Source: Sinorhizobium saheli
GTDB lineage: Bacteria; Pseudomonadota; Alphaproteobacteria; Rhizobiales; Rhizobiaceae
Reading direction: 5' to 3'
Assembly: GCF_001651875.1 (NCBI RefSeq)
Contig: NZ_LNQB01000099.1
Location: 1-64,000, forward strand
DNA: 64,000 nt
The translations under genes and the position numbers were made by a program. Below are positions 41,440-49,891 of the stretch, in pieces. The notes below the pieces were generated by a model. That model was not told where the DNA came from, searched no databases, and saw only the letters and a list, made by a program, of their open reading frames with translations. The stretch's first letter is position 1. Every line of letters starts with the position of its first letter.

Positions 41440-42840
41440 TCAGTGGTTGATCGCCTTGACGATCTCTTCGGTGACCTTCTTGGCGTCGCCGAGCAGCATC
41501 ATCGTGCCGTCCTTGTAGAACAGCGTGTTGTCGATGCCGGCATAGCCGGAGCCGAGCGAGCGCTTGACGAAGAGGCAGGTCTTCGCCTTGTCGACGTCGA
41601 GGATCGGCATGCCGTAGATCGGCGACGACTTGTCGTCGCGGGCCGCCGGGTTGGTGACGTCGTTGGCGCCGATGACATAGGCGACGTCGGCCTGGGCGAA
41701 TTCCGAGTTGATGTCCTCGAGCTCGAACACCTCGTCATAGGGCACGTTCGCTTCTGCGAGCAGCACGTTCATGTGCCCGGGCATGCGGCCGGCGACCGGA
41801 TGAATGGCGTATTTGACCTCGACGCCGGCCTCCTTGAGCTTGTCGGCGAGCTCGCGGAGCGCGTGCTGCGCCTGCGCCACCGCCATGCCGTAGCCCGGCA
41901 CGATGATCACCTTCGAGGCGTTCTGCATCAGGAAGGCGGCATCGTCGGCCGAGCCCTGCTTGACGGTCTTCTGCACGCCGTCGTCGCTGCCGGCAACCGC
42001 GGTCTCGCCGCCGAAGCCGCCGAGGATGACCGAGATGAACGAGCGGTTCATGCCCTTGCACATGATGTAGGAGAGGATCGCACCGGACGAGCCGACCAGC
42101 GCCCCGGTGATGATCAGCGCCAGATTGCCGAGGGTGAAGCCGATGCCGGCCGCCGCCCAGCCGGAATAGGAGTTCAGCATCGACACGACGACCGGCATGT
42201 CGGCGCCGCCGATCGGCACGATGATCAGCACCCCGAGCGCCAGCGACAGGAGGACGATCGCCCAGAAATTGAAGTGGCTCTCCGTCAGCGCCAGGCCGAC
42301 GATGAAGAAGACGACGAGCGCGCCGAGCGTCAGATTGATGAGGTGGCGATAGGGCAGGAGGATCGGCTTGCCGGACATGCGGCCGTCGAGCTTCAGGAAG
42401 GCGATGATCGAGCCGGTGAAGGTGATCGCGCCGATCGCGACGCCGAGCGCCATTTCGACGAGCGCCTGGGCATGGATCGAGCCCACTTCGCCGATACCGA
42501 AGGCGGACGGCGCGTAGAGCGCGCCGGCGGCGACCAGCACCGCGGCGAGACCGACCAGCGAATGGAAGCCGGCGACGAGCTGCGGCATCGCCGTCATCGG
42601 GATGCGCTTGGCGATATAGGCGCCGGCGCCGCCGCCGACGGCGAGGCCGACGACGATCAGCAGGAACCCGCCGATCGACGGCTGTGCCAGGAACAGCGTC
42701 GTGACGATCGCGATGCCCATCCCTGTCATGCCGTAGGCATTGCCCTTGCGGCTGGTGGTCGGATGCGAAAGACCGCGGAGCGCCATGATGAACAGGACGC
42801 CCGAGACGAGATAGAGGAAGGCTGCGAAGTTAGCGTTCAT
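41440..42840 (-). CDS. pntB: proton-translocating NAD(P) transhydrogenase, beta subunit
   Basis: Membrane and NADP-binding subunit of the enzyme that drives NADPH formation from NADH using the proton gradient. It is 466 residues with about nine N-terminal membrane helices (from residue 5) and a C-terminal NADP domain with KVIIVPGYGMAVAQAQHAL and GANDVTNPAARDDKSSPIYGMPI. It lies 9 bases after the pntA2-like subunit in a three-gene operon. Confidence 0.96.
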   Translation of the reverse strand: MNANFAAFLYLVSGVLFIMALRGLSHPTTSRKGNAYGMTGMGIAIVTTLFLAQPSIGGFLLIVVGLAVGGGAGAYIAKRIPMTAMPQLVAGFHSLVGLAAVLVAAGALYAPSAFGIGEVGSIHAQALVEMALGVAIGAITFTGSIIAFLKLDGRMSGKPILLPYRHLINLTLGALVVFFIVGLALTESHFNFWAIVLLSLALGVLIIVPIGGADMPVVVSMLNSYSGWAAAGIGFTLGNLALIITGALVGSSGAILSYIMCKGMNRSFISVILGGFGGETAVAGSDDGVQKTVKQGSADDAAFLMQNASKVIIVPGYGMAVAQAQHALRELADKLKEAGVEVKYAIHPVAGRMPGHMNVLLAEANVPYDEVFELEDINSEFAQADVAYVIGANDVTNPAARDDKSSPIYGMPILDVDKAKTCLFVKRSLGSGYAGIDNTLFYKDGTMMLLGDAKKVTEEIVKAINH

Positions 42841-42849
42841 CGGCCCGCC

Positions 42850-43260
42850 TCACTTGTCTTTTTTCTTGTACATGGCGAGCATGCGCTGGGTCACCAGGAA
42901 GCCGCCGAAGATGTTGACCGAGGCAAGCACCAGGGCGACGAAGCCGAAGCCGGTGGCGAGCCCCGAAGCGGAGATTCCGACCGCCAGCAGCGCCCCGACG
43001 ACGATCACCGAGGAGATCGCGTTGGTCACCGCCATCAGCGGCGTGTGCAGGGCCGGCGTCACCGACCAGACGACATAGTAGCCGACGAAGATCGCCAGCA
43101 CGAAGATCGCCAGCCGGAAGACGAAGGGATCGATCGCACCGCCGGTCGCGCCGTGCGCGACCGCACCGGCCGCATCCGGGACATATTCGGCAGCGGTCCT
43201 GACCGCCTCCACCGCCCGATCGAGGTCGGCCAGTGCCTTGTCCAGAAGTTCGTTCGCCAT
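42850..43260 (-). CDS. pntAB: NAD(P) transhydrogenase, alpha subunit part 2 (membrane)
   Basis: A 136-residue membrane part of the split alpha subunit. Three to four helices ([44 protein letters not shown]) and [23 protein letters not shown] are typical. Its start directly abuts the stop of the upstream part. Alphaproteobacteria commonly split PntA this way. Confidence 0.95.
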   Translation of the reverse strand: MANELLDKALADLDRAVEAVRTAAEYVPDAAGAVAHGATGGAIDPFVFRLAIFVLAIFVGYYVVWSVTPALHTPLMAVTNAISSVIVVGALLAVGISASGLATGFGFVALVLASVNIFGGFLVTQRMLAMYKKKDK

Positions 43261-44409
43261 TTACTTGTCCCCCTCCTTCGCGCCGCCGAAGGCCGGATGC
43301 ACGATCGTGCCGCCGTGGGTCAGCGCCGTCGCCTTGACGAGTTCATCCTCCATGTTGAGCGCGAGTGCCTTCGTCTCCTTCGAGACCATCGTCTCCAGGA
43401 AGGTGACGAGGTTCTTGGCATAGAGCAGCGAGGCCGAGGCGGCGATGCGGCCCGGCACGTTCAGATGGCCGATGACCTTGATGCCGCCGACCTCCGTGAC
43501 CTTGCCCGCCTCCGCGCCCTCGACATTGCCGCCGCGCTCGACGGCGAGATCGACGACGACCGAGCCCGGTTTCATCGAATCGAGCATCGCGCGGGTGACG
43601 AGGCGCGGCGCCGGCCGGCCGGGGATCAGCGCCGTGGTGATGACGATGTCCTGCTTGGCGATATGCTCGGCGACGAGCGCCGCCTGCTTGGCCTGGTAGT
43701 CCTTCGACATTTCCTTGGCGTAGCCCCCGGCTGTCTCGGCCGCCTTGAACTCCTCGTCCTCGACGGCGATGAACTTGGCGCCGAGCGAGGCGACCTGCTC
43801 CTTGGCGGCGGGGCGCACGTCGGTCGCCGAGACGACGGCACCGAGGCGGCGCGCGGTGGCGATCGCCTGCAGGCCGGCGACGCCGGCGCCCATGACGAAG
43901 ACCTTGGCTGCCGGCACGGTGCCGGCCGCCGTCATCATCATCGGCAGCGCCCGGTCGTATTCGTAGGCCGCGTCGATCACCGCCTGGTAGCCGGCGAGGT
44001 TCGCCTGGCTCGACAGCACGTCCATCGATTGCGCCCGGGTGATGCGCGGCATCAGTTCCATGGCGAAAGCGGTCAGCCCCGCCGCCGCCATGGCGGCGAT
44101 TGCCTCGTCATTGCCGTAGGGATCCATGATCGCGATGACGACCGCGCCGGACTTGTAGCCGGCGATCTCTTCGCCCGTCGGGCGGCGCACCTTGAGGACG
44201 ACGTCGGCGCCCTTGGCATCGGCCGCCGTGCCGATCCGGGCGCCCGCCTTCTCGTAATCCGCGTCGAGAATGCGCGACCTGAGCCCGGCGCCGGCTTCGA
44301 CGACGACGTCGAAACCCAGCGACTTCAGCTTCTTGACGCTTTCGACGGAGCCGGCAACGCGACCCTCGTCCGCATCCGTTTCCCTGGCGATAAAGACGAT
44401 CTCGCTCAA
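43261..44409 (-). CDS. pntAA: NAD(P) transhydrogenase, alpha subunit part 1 (NAD-binding)
   Basis: The 382-residue soluble NAD-binding domain, alanine-dehydrogenase-like: FVMGAGVAGLQAIATARRLGAVV near residue 170 and AMELMPRITRAQSMDVLSSQ. First gene of pntAA-pntAB-pntB, which would be transcribed from the gap at 44410-44707. A small cytochrome oxidase-like gene lies upstream on the same strand, possibly co-expressed. Confidence 0.95.
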   Translation of the reverse strand: MSEIVFIARETDADEGRVAGSVESVKKLKSLGFDVVVEAGAGLRSRILDADYEKAGARIGTAADAKGADVVLKVRRPTGEEIAGYKSGAVVIAIMDPYGNDEAIAAMAAAGLTAFAMELMPRITRAQSMDVLSSQANLAGYQAVIDAAYEYDRALPMMMTAAGTVPAAKVFVMGAGVAGLQAIATARRLGAVVSATDVRPAAKEQVASLGAKFIAVEDEEFKAAETAGGYAKEMSKDYQAKQAALVAEHIAKQDIVITTALIPGRPAPRLVTRAMLDSMKPGSVVVDLAVERGGNVEGAEAGKVTEVGGIKVIGHLNVPGRIAASASLLYAKNLVTFLETMVSKETKALALNMEDELVKATALTHGGTIVHPAFGGAKEGDK

Positions 44410-44707
44410 AAGTCCCCCCTCCTGATCCGCGACCGGGCCGGGGGCCGGGCTGCGGGCATCGTGTTCGCTTGCCGAGGCGGGCTATGCGCCGGACCTCCCC
44501 TCCTGCATGGCCCTTCGTCGAAAGAAAAACCCATGCACATCAACTGCTGCATGCAACCCGAGAAGTGCATGGCGCTGCAGCGACAGGCACTCTTCCTCGA
44601 CGGCGGCACGCCCGCCGTCGAAACAAACACTCCTCACGCGGTGAGGCAAGGCCCGACCGACCCGGCGGCCGCGACAGGGGCCAGGCCGGACAGGTCAGGA
44701 GAGCCGG
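44410..44707. other. upstream region of pntAA, no gene seen
   Basis: 298 bases that should hold the pnt promoter on the minus strand. ACTGCTGCATGC and GTGCATGGCGCTGCAG repeat CTGCA/TGCAG words near 44540-44580, superficially like the hairpin repeats, but without the conserved 5' half. Confidence 0.35.
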
Positions 44708-44932
44708 TTAGCGAAGAACGAAGTAACCGGCGACGTTGACAAGGATGAAAACGATGAGCGCGCTGAAGAAGCCCATGGTCGTGAAGAAGCCGGCGGCCAT
44801 GGCGATCAGCAGCGCCACGCAAAACAGCGTGCCGTACTTCGTTGCATTGAGGAAGAAGTTGTAGGTCTTCTCGTGCTCGGAATAGTCCATCGGGGCACCC
44901 GTCTCGACCGGTCCCGAATGATGCTCTGCCAT
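44708..44932 (-). CDS. aa3-type cytochrome c oxidase subunit IV-like protein
   Basis: A 74-residue protein with MDYSEHEKTYNFFLNATKYGTL, the signature of the small bacterial aa3 oxidase subunit IV family, and two hydrophobic helices (GTLFCVALLIAMAAGFF, ALIVFILVNVAGYFVL). It would sit in the inner membrane next to the terminal oxidase. It precedes the transhydrogenase operon on the same strand with 298 bases between, a neighbour arrangement I recall from other Rhizobiales. Main ctaCDE genes are not in the window. Confidence 0.9.
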   Translation of the reverse strand: MAEHHSGPVETGAPMDYSEHEKTYNFFLNATKYGTLFCVALLIAMAAGFFTTMGFFSALIVFILVNVAGYFVLR

Positions 44933-45289
44933 CGTTCATTTCTCCACAATGCCGCGGCACCGCCGATCGGCGGCTCCGCCCTGATCCACCCATGAGCCAT
45001 TCGCGGCAAGCGCGACCGCTCCGTTAGCTCCGCATACACAATGCGTGCGGCCTTCGCAACGAAAACCCGCCCGCCTCGCCCGGGCCCATCCGAAAGTCTG
45101 TGTCGATCATCCTTTCCACGTTCCACCGTGGCATCCGGACAGGGCTCCCATGGAGCGGTCGGGTTCACCGATCGTTGCCGCGTGTCGACTTTGCGGCCGT
45201 CGAGCGCATCCGCTCTGGTAGGTGATCGCCGAAGGCTCAGGCGATGCGCTCGCCCGGGACTTCCGGGCCATGCGTCGGCACAGCGCGCT
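44933..45289. other. intergenic region, no intact gene
   Basis: 357 bases upstream of the oxidase subunit gene and next to the EAL relic. Short open frames here have low-complexity Arg/Ser/Pro composition and no ribosome site. It should carry the promoter of the 44708-44932 gene. Confidence 0.4.
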
Positions 45290-45373
45290 TCAGAGGGCTT
45301 CCAGCGCGGACGCAGGCATCGGGGCCGCGAAGACGAAGCCCTGGATCAGGCGCCAGAAGCTCAGCGCGCAGGC
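45290..45373 (-). pseudogene. relic of an EAL-domain (c-di-GMP phosphodiesterase) C-terminus
   Basis: On the minus strand the 27 codons between a TGA at 45374 and the TGA at 45290 end in LIQGFVFAAPMPASALEAL. That is the characteristic C-terminal end of EAL phosphodiesterases (I/VQGYxFxxPMPAxxLExL). No start codon, no EAL motif and no upstream domain remain; the amidotransferase gene begins about 70 bases further on. It appears to be the leftover end of a deleted GGDEF/EAL gene. Confidence 0.6.
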
Positions 45374-45445
45374 TCACACTTTCCGCAGTTGACTTTAAAC
45401 CGCATCTGGCGCCAAGGCTTTTCCGATCAATAACCGGAGTCCACG

Positions 45446-46201
45446 ATGTCGAAACCTGTCGTTGCCATCCCTTGCGATTTTCGCGAATTCGACGGCAATG
45501 TCTGGCACGTTGCCGCCCATCAATATGTCCGCGCCGCCGTCGAAGGTGCCGGCGTCATGACCTTTCTCGTTCCCGCGCTCGAAAGCGGCAACGACGTCGA
45601 CGAGGTCCTCGACCGGGTCGACGGGGTGCTTGCGAGCGGTGCGCGCTCCAACGTCCATCCGTCGCTTTACGGCCGGGAAGCGACCGAAGCGGACGGCCCC
45701 TTCGATCCGGGCCGCGATGCGACCAGCCTGCCGCTCATCCGCCGCGCGCTCGACCGCGGCGTCCCGCTGCTGGCGATCTGCCGCGGCATCCAGGAGCTCA
45801 ACGTCGCGCTCGGCGGCACGCTCGCGACCGAAATTCAGGAGCAGCCGGGCGTCTGGGACCATCGCAAGCCGGACGTGCCCGAACTCGACGTCGCCTATGG
45901 CATCCGCCAGGACGTGACGGTGAAGGAGGGAAGCTGCCTCGCCCCGGTTCTCGGCGCCGGCCGGGTCCGTGTCAATTCGCTGCACCGGCAGGCGATTGCC
46001 GCCACCGCGCCGCGCCTTGCGGTCGAGGCCATCGCAGACGACGGGACGATCGAGGCCGTATCGGTGATCGGCGCCAGGGCCTTCGCCGTCGGCGTGCAAT
46101 GGCATCCGGAATACTGGGTCAGGACCGATGCCCCGTCGGCCGCCCTGTTCCGCGCCTTCGGCGATGCCGTGCGCGCCTACCGGGAGAGCAAGAACCGGTA
46201 G
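45446..46201 (+). CDS. class I glutamine amidotransferase / gamma-glutamyl-GABA hydrolase family (PuuD-like)
   Basis: A 251-residue protein with a class I amidotransferase triad: Cys112 (AICRGIQELN), His220 and Glu222 (QWHPE). Family C26 members such as PuuD hydrolyse gamma-glutamyl-GABA in putrescine breakdown. The other putrescine genes (puuA, puuB, puuC) are absent here, so the substrate is uncertain. The start has GGAG six bases upstream. Confidence 0.9.
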   Translation: MSKPVVAIPCDFREFDGNVWHVAAHQYVRAAVEGAGVMTFLVPALESGNDVDEVLDRVDGVLASGARSNVHPSLYGREATEADGPFDPGRDATSLPLIRRALDRGVPLLAICRGIQELNVALGGTLATEIQEQPGVWDHRKPDVPELDVAYGIRQDVTVKEGSCLAPVLGAGRVRVNSLHRQAIAATAPRLAVEAIADDGTIEAVSVIGARAFAVGVQWHPEYWVRTDAPSAALFRAFGDAVRAYRESKNR

Positions 46202-46211
46202 GCGCCTTCCC

Positions 46212-47183
46212 TCACCCGCCCACCGGGTTCCTGCGCCGGAACGGCGTCTCGACGACCGGCGTCAGGGGCTCGCCGGTCGAAAACCAGGCCTTCAGATTGT
46301 CGACCACGAGGTCCGCCATGGCGTTGCGGGTGACGACGGACGCGGAGGCGACGTGCGGCAGCAGCGACACGTTCGGAAGGGCGAGCAGCGCTTCGGGCAC
46401 ATGCGGCTCCTGCTCGAACACATCGAGGCCGGCGCCGGCGATCGTGCCGTCCTGAAGCGCCGCGATCAGCGCGGCCTCGTCCACCGTCGAACCGCGACCC
46501 ACATTGATCACCACGCCGTCCGGCCCGAGCGCGGCGAGAACCTCAGCGTTGACGGCCTTCAGCGTGCTCGCCGTTCCCGGCACGATGACGACCAGCGTGT
46601 CGACGGCCGCGGCGAGACCGGCAAGGGTCGGATGGTAGGCGAAGGGGGCGTCCTCGCGCCGGGTCCGCGTGTGATAGGCAATCGAAACGCCGAAGGCCTC
46701 GAGCCGCCTTGCGATCGCCAGCCCGATCCTGCCCAGACCGAAAAGCCCGACCCTTCGCCCCCGGAGCGACAGGGGCGAGAGCGGGAAGGCGCCGTCGCGC
46801 GCCCAGCGCCCTTGCCTGAGCCATTGCTCCGCCTGCGGCAGCTGGCGCAGCGTGTTGAGGAGCAGGCCGATCGCCGTGTCGGCGACCTCCTCCGTCAAGA
46901 CGTCCGGCGTGTTGGTGACGACGATGCCACGCGCCGCGGCGCGAGCGACGTCGACACCGTCGTAGCCGACGCCGAAATTGGCGATGATCTCCAGCTTCGG
47001 AAACGCGTCCATGAGTTCCGTCGGCAGGCGGCCCGAAACGGCGATGCCGGCGACATCCGCCATATCCGGCGTCACCAGCGCCGCGTCGGCCGCATCGATG
47101 CGAACCGTGTCGAACATTTCCGGCAGGCGCTCGAGCACGCGCGGGTTGATCTTGCCGGGCACGAGAATTCTGGGACCGCTCAT
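46212..47183 (-). CDS. D-2-hydroxyacid dehydrogenase (glyoxylate/hydroxypyruvate reductase-like)
   Basis: A 323-residue NAD(P)H-dependent dehydrogenase. The dinucleotide site GLFGLGRIGLAIARR is at residues 146-160, and the triad Arg230 (NVGRGST), Glu259 (FEQEP) and His277 (LLPHVAS) is complete. ATG 47183 is chosen as homology begins there (ILVPGKINPRVLERLP) with AAAAGG upstream. Likely substrates are glyoxylate or hydroxypyruvate, but this is a guess from family resemblance. It lies 67 bases downstream of a LacI gene on the same strand and is probably controlled by it. Confidence 0.92.
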   Translation of the reverse strand: MSGPRILVPGKINPRVLERLPEMFDTVRIDAADAALVTPDMADVAGIAVSGRLPTELMDAFPKLEIIANFGVGYDGVDVARAAARGIVVTNTPDVLTEEVADTAIGLLLNTLRQLPQAEQWLRQGRWARDGAFPLSPLSLRGRRVGLFGLGRIGLAIARRLEAFGVSIAYHTRTRREDAPFAYHPTLAGLAAAVDTLVVIVPGTASTLKAVNAEVLAALGPDGVVINVGRGSTVDEAALIAALQDGTIAGAGLDVFEQEPHVPEALLALPNVSLLPHVASASVVTRNAMADLVVDNLKAWFSTGEPLTPVVETPFRRRNPVGG

Positions 47184-47210
47184 CGATCTGCCTTTTCTGA
47201 AGCATGCTTG

Positions 47211-47229
47211 GGATGGAATCACCCCATCC
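47211..47229 (-). terminator. hairpin between lacI-type gene and dehydrogenase gene
   Basis: GGATGG and CCATCC flank a short loop. There is no U-run; it may attenuate read-through. Confidence 0.35.
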
Positions 47230-47250
47230 TGCCCAGCCGAGGAGGAACGA

Positions 47251-48273
47251 TCAAGCGGCGACGCGAAGCGGGCCGGTCGACTGGCGAATACGCATCTCGG
47301 GCTTGATCAGGTGGATGCCGTCCGGCTCGTGGCTTCCGGAGAGCTTGTCGAGGAGCGCGCGCGCGGCGCTGCGTCCGACCTCGGCCTGGCCGTTCCAGAC
47401 CGTCGTCAAGGCGGGCGTGGCGATCGACGCCTCCTCGAGATCGTCGTAGCCGGTCACCGAGATATCGACGCCGGGGACGAGCCCGGCGCGGGCGATGCCG
47501 TTCATCATGCCGATCGCCACGAGGTCGTTCCAGCAGACGACGGCGGTCGGCTTCTGCGGCAGCGACAGGAGGTGCACCGCCGCTTCGAAACCGCCCTGCT
47601 TCGAGCGCGGCCCCGGAATGCGCAGGTCCGGATCGACCTCGATATTGGCCTTGCGCAGCGCGTTGACATAGCCCTGGTAGCGGTCGCGCCCGGTCGAGGT
47701 CTGGTCGGTGCCGCCGACCATGGCGATACAGCGGTGGCCGAGGCCGATCAGGTGATTGGTCGCAAGCGCAATGCCGTAGGCATCGTCGCCGCGGAAGATC
47801 GGCACGTCGAGCCCTTCGATCGAGCGCGCGATCAGGATCGCCGGCATGCCGTTGTCTTCGGCAAGCTGGATATCCTCCGGCGGCGTGCCGATTGCCGGCG
47901 ACATTATGACGCCGTCGCCGCCGAGCTGCAGCAGCGTCTCGATGAAGTCGCGCTGCTTCTCGACGGAATCGTAATGGTTGGAGAGAATGAAGGTCTGCTT
48001 GTCGCGATCGAGCTCCGCCTCGATCGCCTTGAGGATTTCGCCGTAGAACGGGTTCATGATGTCGTGCACGACGACGCCGATGATGCCGGAGCGCGACGTC
48101 CTGAGGCTCGCGGCGCGGCGGTTGTAGATGTAGCCGAGCGCGCGCGCCTGCTCCTTGATCTTGTCGCGGGTCACCGTCGCCACCAGCGGGCTGTCGCGCA
48201 ATGCCAGGGATACAGTCGCCGTCGAAAGGCCGAGTGTTTCTGCGATTGTCGAAAGCTTGACCTTTTGCGCCAC
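47251..48273 (-). CDS. LacI-family transcriptional regulator
   Basis: A 340-residue repressor. The N-terminal helix-turn-helix KLSTIAETLGLSTATVSLALRD and hinge YIYNRRAASLRTSRSGIIGVV precede a periplasmic-binding-like effector domain (PTAVVCWNDLVAIGMM, SVTGYDDLEEA). The ligand is probably a sugar or sugar acid. A perfect 15-bp palindrome upstream (48323-48337) is the probable operator for autoregulation and, with the downstream dehydrogenase, for operon control. Confidence 0.94.
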   Translation of the reverse strand: MAQKVKLSTIAETLGLSTATVSLALRDSPLVATVTRDKIKEQARALGYIYNRRAASLRTSRSGIIGVVVHDIMNPFYGEILKAIEAELDRDKQTFILSNHYDSVEKQRDFIETLLQLGGDGVIMSPAIGTPPEDIQLAEDNGMPAILIARSIEGLDVPIFRGDDAYGIALATNHLIGLGHRCIAMVGGTDQTSTGRDRYQGYVNALRKANIEVDPDLRIPGPRSKQGGFEAAVHLLSLPQKPTAVVCWNDLVAIGMMNGIARAGLVPGVDISVTGYDDLEEASIATPALTTVWNGQAEVGRSAARALLDKLSGSHEPDGIHLIKPEMRIRQSTGPLRVAA

Positions 48274-48322
48274 CTGCTCCCCCGGATCCCGTCGATGTCC
48301 TTCAGCCCGATTTTAAACCCTC

Positions 48323-48337
48323 TTTAAACTGTTTAAA
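48323..48337. promoter_or_regulatory. probable LacI-family operator
   Basis: TTTAAAC-T-GTTTAAA is a perfect palindrome with one central base, 50 bases upstream of the LacI start. A further half-like TTTTAAAC lies at 48311-48318. Linkage to this repressor is inference from position. Confidence 0.6.
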
Positions 48338-48373
48338 TCGTCGCTGCAATCGGGAAGTGCGTGCCGCGGCCCG

Positions 48374-48877
48374 TCAATCCGCGGTCCTGGCCGCCTGCAG
48401 GTTGCTGTCGACCACACGCAGGAGTTTGAGCAGCGTGCGGACCTGCTTGTCGGTCAGGCCGCGTGTGGCGAGCTTCTCGGAATGGTGGCCGGCCTCGGCG
48501 ATGGTCTGCAGCCGATCGCGGCCGGGGCCGGTCAGGTAGACCTTGGTCAGCCGCGCGTCATCCTTGTCCGGGCGGCGTTCGAGAAAGCCCTGGGCCTCCA
48601 TCCGGCCGATGGTGCGCGTCATCGTCGGCGCCTTGACGCCGAGCTTCGCCGCCAGCGCTCCGGCCGTCATGCCGTCTGCCTCCGCGAGCGCCAGCATGAC
48701 GCCGTCCTGGCCGGCATAAAGGCCGCTTTCGACGAGGTTGCGGGAGAGCACCGTGCGCATCGAACGCGCCGCCTGGACGAGGACCGAGGCGAGGTCGTGA
48801 TCCTGCACGTCGGCGACGACCTCGTCCTTCCTCTTGCCGTTCTTGCCCTTCTTTTCGGCTTTGTTCTTCTTGCCCAT
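48374..48877 (-). CDS. MarR-family transcriptional regulator
   Basis: A 167-residue winged-helix protein with an unusual Lys-rich N-terminal extension (MGKKNKAEKKGKNGKRKDE). The core contains GALAAKLGVKAPTMTRTIGRMEAQGFLERRPDKDDARLTKVYLT, a full MarR helix-turn-helix and wing. ATG 48877 has GGAGG five bases upstream. It is divergent from the creatininase-family gene. Its effector is unknown. The basic tail may add nonspecific DNA contact. Confidence 0.92.
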   Translation of the reverse strand: MGKKNKAEKKGKNGKRKDEVVADVQDHDLASVLVQAARSMRTVLSRNLVESGLYAGQDGVMLALAEADGMTAGALAAKLGVKAPTMTRTIGRMEAQGFLERRPDKDDARLTKVYLTGPGRDRLQTIAEAGHHSEKLATRGLTDKQVRTLLKLLRVVDSNLQAARTAD

Positions 48878-48923
48878 TGGACCTCCGGCCGAATCCCGTA
48901 CATTGCCTTTATAGCAATACGGC

Positions 48924-48949
48924 TTGAGATTACGAACTGTATGACTCAA
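48924..48949. promoter_or_regulatory. imperfect inverted repeat, possible MarR site
   Basis: TTGAG and CTCAA are spaced by 16 bases containing the TAC/GTA inner match. It lies in the divergent gap between the MarR gene and the creatininase-family gene. Confidence 0.35.
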
Positions 48950-48984
48950 ATAACGATTTTACGACAATCGATGCGGAGGGCCGA

Positions 48985-49782
48985 ATGGAAATGTCGCTGC
49001 CGAAACGGCGCTGGGAGGACAATTCCGCCGCTCTCGCCTCCTTCGAGCGGCGGGATTGGATCGCTGTGCTGCCGCTCGGTGCGCACGAGCAGCACGGACC
49101 GCATCTCCCCTTCGAAACCGACCGGCTGATCGTCGAGGGCATCGTCGAGCGCGTCATCGCCGCCTTGCCCGAGAGCCTGCCCGTGACCTTCCTGCCGGCC
49201 GAACCGGTCGGCTATTCTGTCGAGCACATGAACGTGCCGGGCACCCGCACGCTTCGCTATGACGAGGCGATCGCGCGCTGGCTCGGCATCGCCGAAAAGC
49301 TCGCCGGGCTCGGCATCCGCAAACTGGTGATGCTGAATGCCCATGGCGGCAACTCGCCGCTGATGACCATCGTCGCGACGGAGGCGCGCCTGCGCTTCAA
49401 CATGCTTGCGGTGGCGACGAGCTGGACGCGTTTCGGCCAGCCGGAGGGCTGGATCGGCGCCGAGGACAAGGCGCTCGACATCCATGGCGGCGACATCGAG
49501 ACATCCGTGATGCTGGCGCTCCGCCCGGAAAAGGTGGACATGGCCAAAGCCCGCCGCTTCCCCTCCCGCCAGAGCGAGTTCGCGCGCCGCTTCAAGCATT
49601 TGCGTGCCTATGGCCCGCACGCCTTCGGCTGGAAGATGTCGGACTTGAACCCCGAAGGCGTTGCCGGCAATGCCGCTGCCGCAACCGCCGCGCGCGGCGA
49701 GGCGCTGATCGCCCATGCGGTGAACGGCATCGTCGAATTGCTCGAGGACGTGAACGCCTTCGACGCCGGCGAGCTTGCGTGA
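48985..49782 (+). CDS. creatininase-family amidohydrolase
   Basis: A 265-residue metal-dependent amidase fold protein. Metal and active-site segments are present: GAHEQHGPHLPFETD near residues 32-46, EHMNVPGTRT, NAHGGNS near residue 119, and HGGDIETSVML. Known members hydrolyse creatinine or take part in cofactor synthesis (for example MftE and FAPy deformylase ArfB). The actual substrate is unknown. The start has GGAGGG four bases upstream. It is divergent from the MarR gene, which may control it. Confidence 0.9.
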   Translation: MEMSLPKRRWEDNSAALASFERRDWIAVLPLGAHEQHGPHLPFETDRLIVEGIVERVIAALPESLPVTFLPAEPVGYSVEHMNVPGTRTLRYDEAIARWLGIAEKLAGLGIRKLVMLNAHGGNSPLMTIVATEARLRFNMLAVATSWTRFGQPEGWIGAEDKALDIHGGDIETSVMLALRPEKVDMAKARRFPSRQSEFARRFKHLRAYGPHAFGWKMSDLNPEGVAGNAAAATAARGEALIAHAVNGIVELLEDVNAFDAGELA

Positions 49783-49891
49783 GCGCTTCAAGCGAAATCG
49801 CGCTCCCCGCATTTGCGCATCGCCGCTCGATCTCCTATATCAGACGCCAACGCAAGATGCCCGCGGCGCATCGCCAATCCTCGAGGCTCCC

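Noticed and set aside
44530..44585. CTGCATGC/GTGCATGG words resembling the four-copy hairpin repeat
   Set aside because: The conserved 5' half and nested stems are missing, so the match is limited to short CTGCA words.
41275..44739. A 1,154-codon plus-strand open frame opposite the transhydrogenase genes
   Set aside because: Same GC-driven shadow effect; it crosses three well-defined genes and an intergenic gap and contains charge-rich, repetitive sequence with no family match.
45041..45433. A 130-codon plus-strand frame before the amidotransferase gene
   Set aside because: No ribosome site, low-complexity composition, and the minus strand of the same DNA shows an EAL-domain remnant instead.
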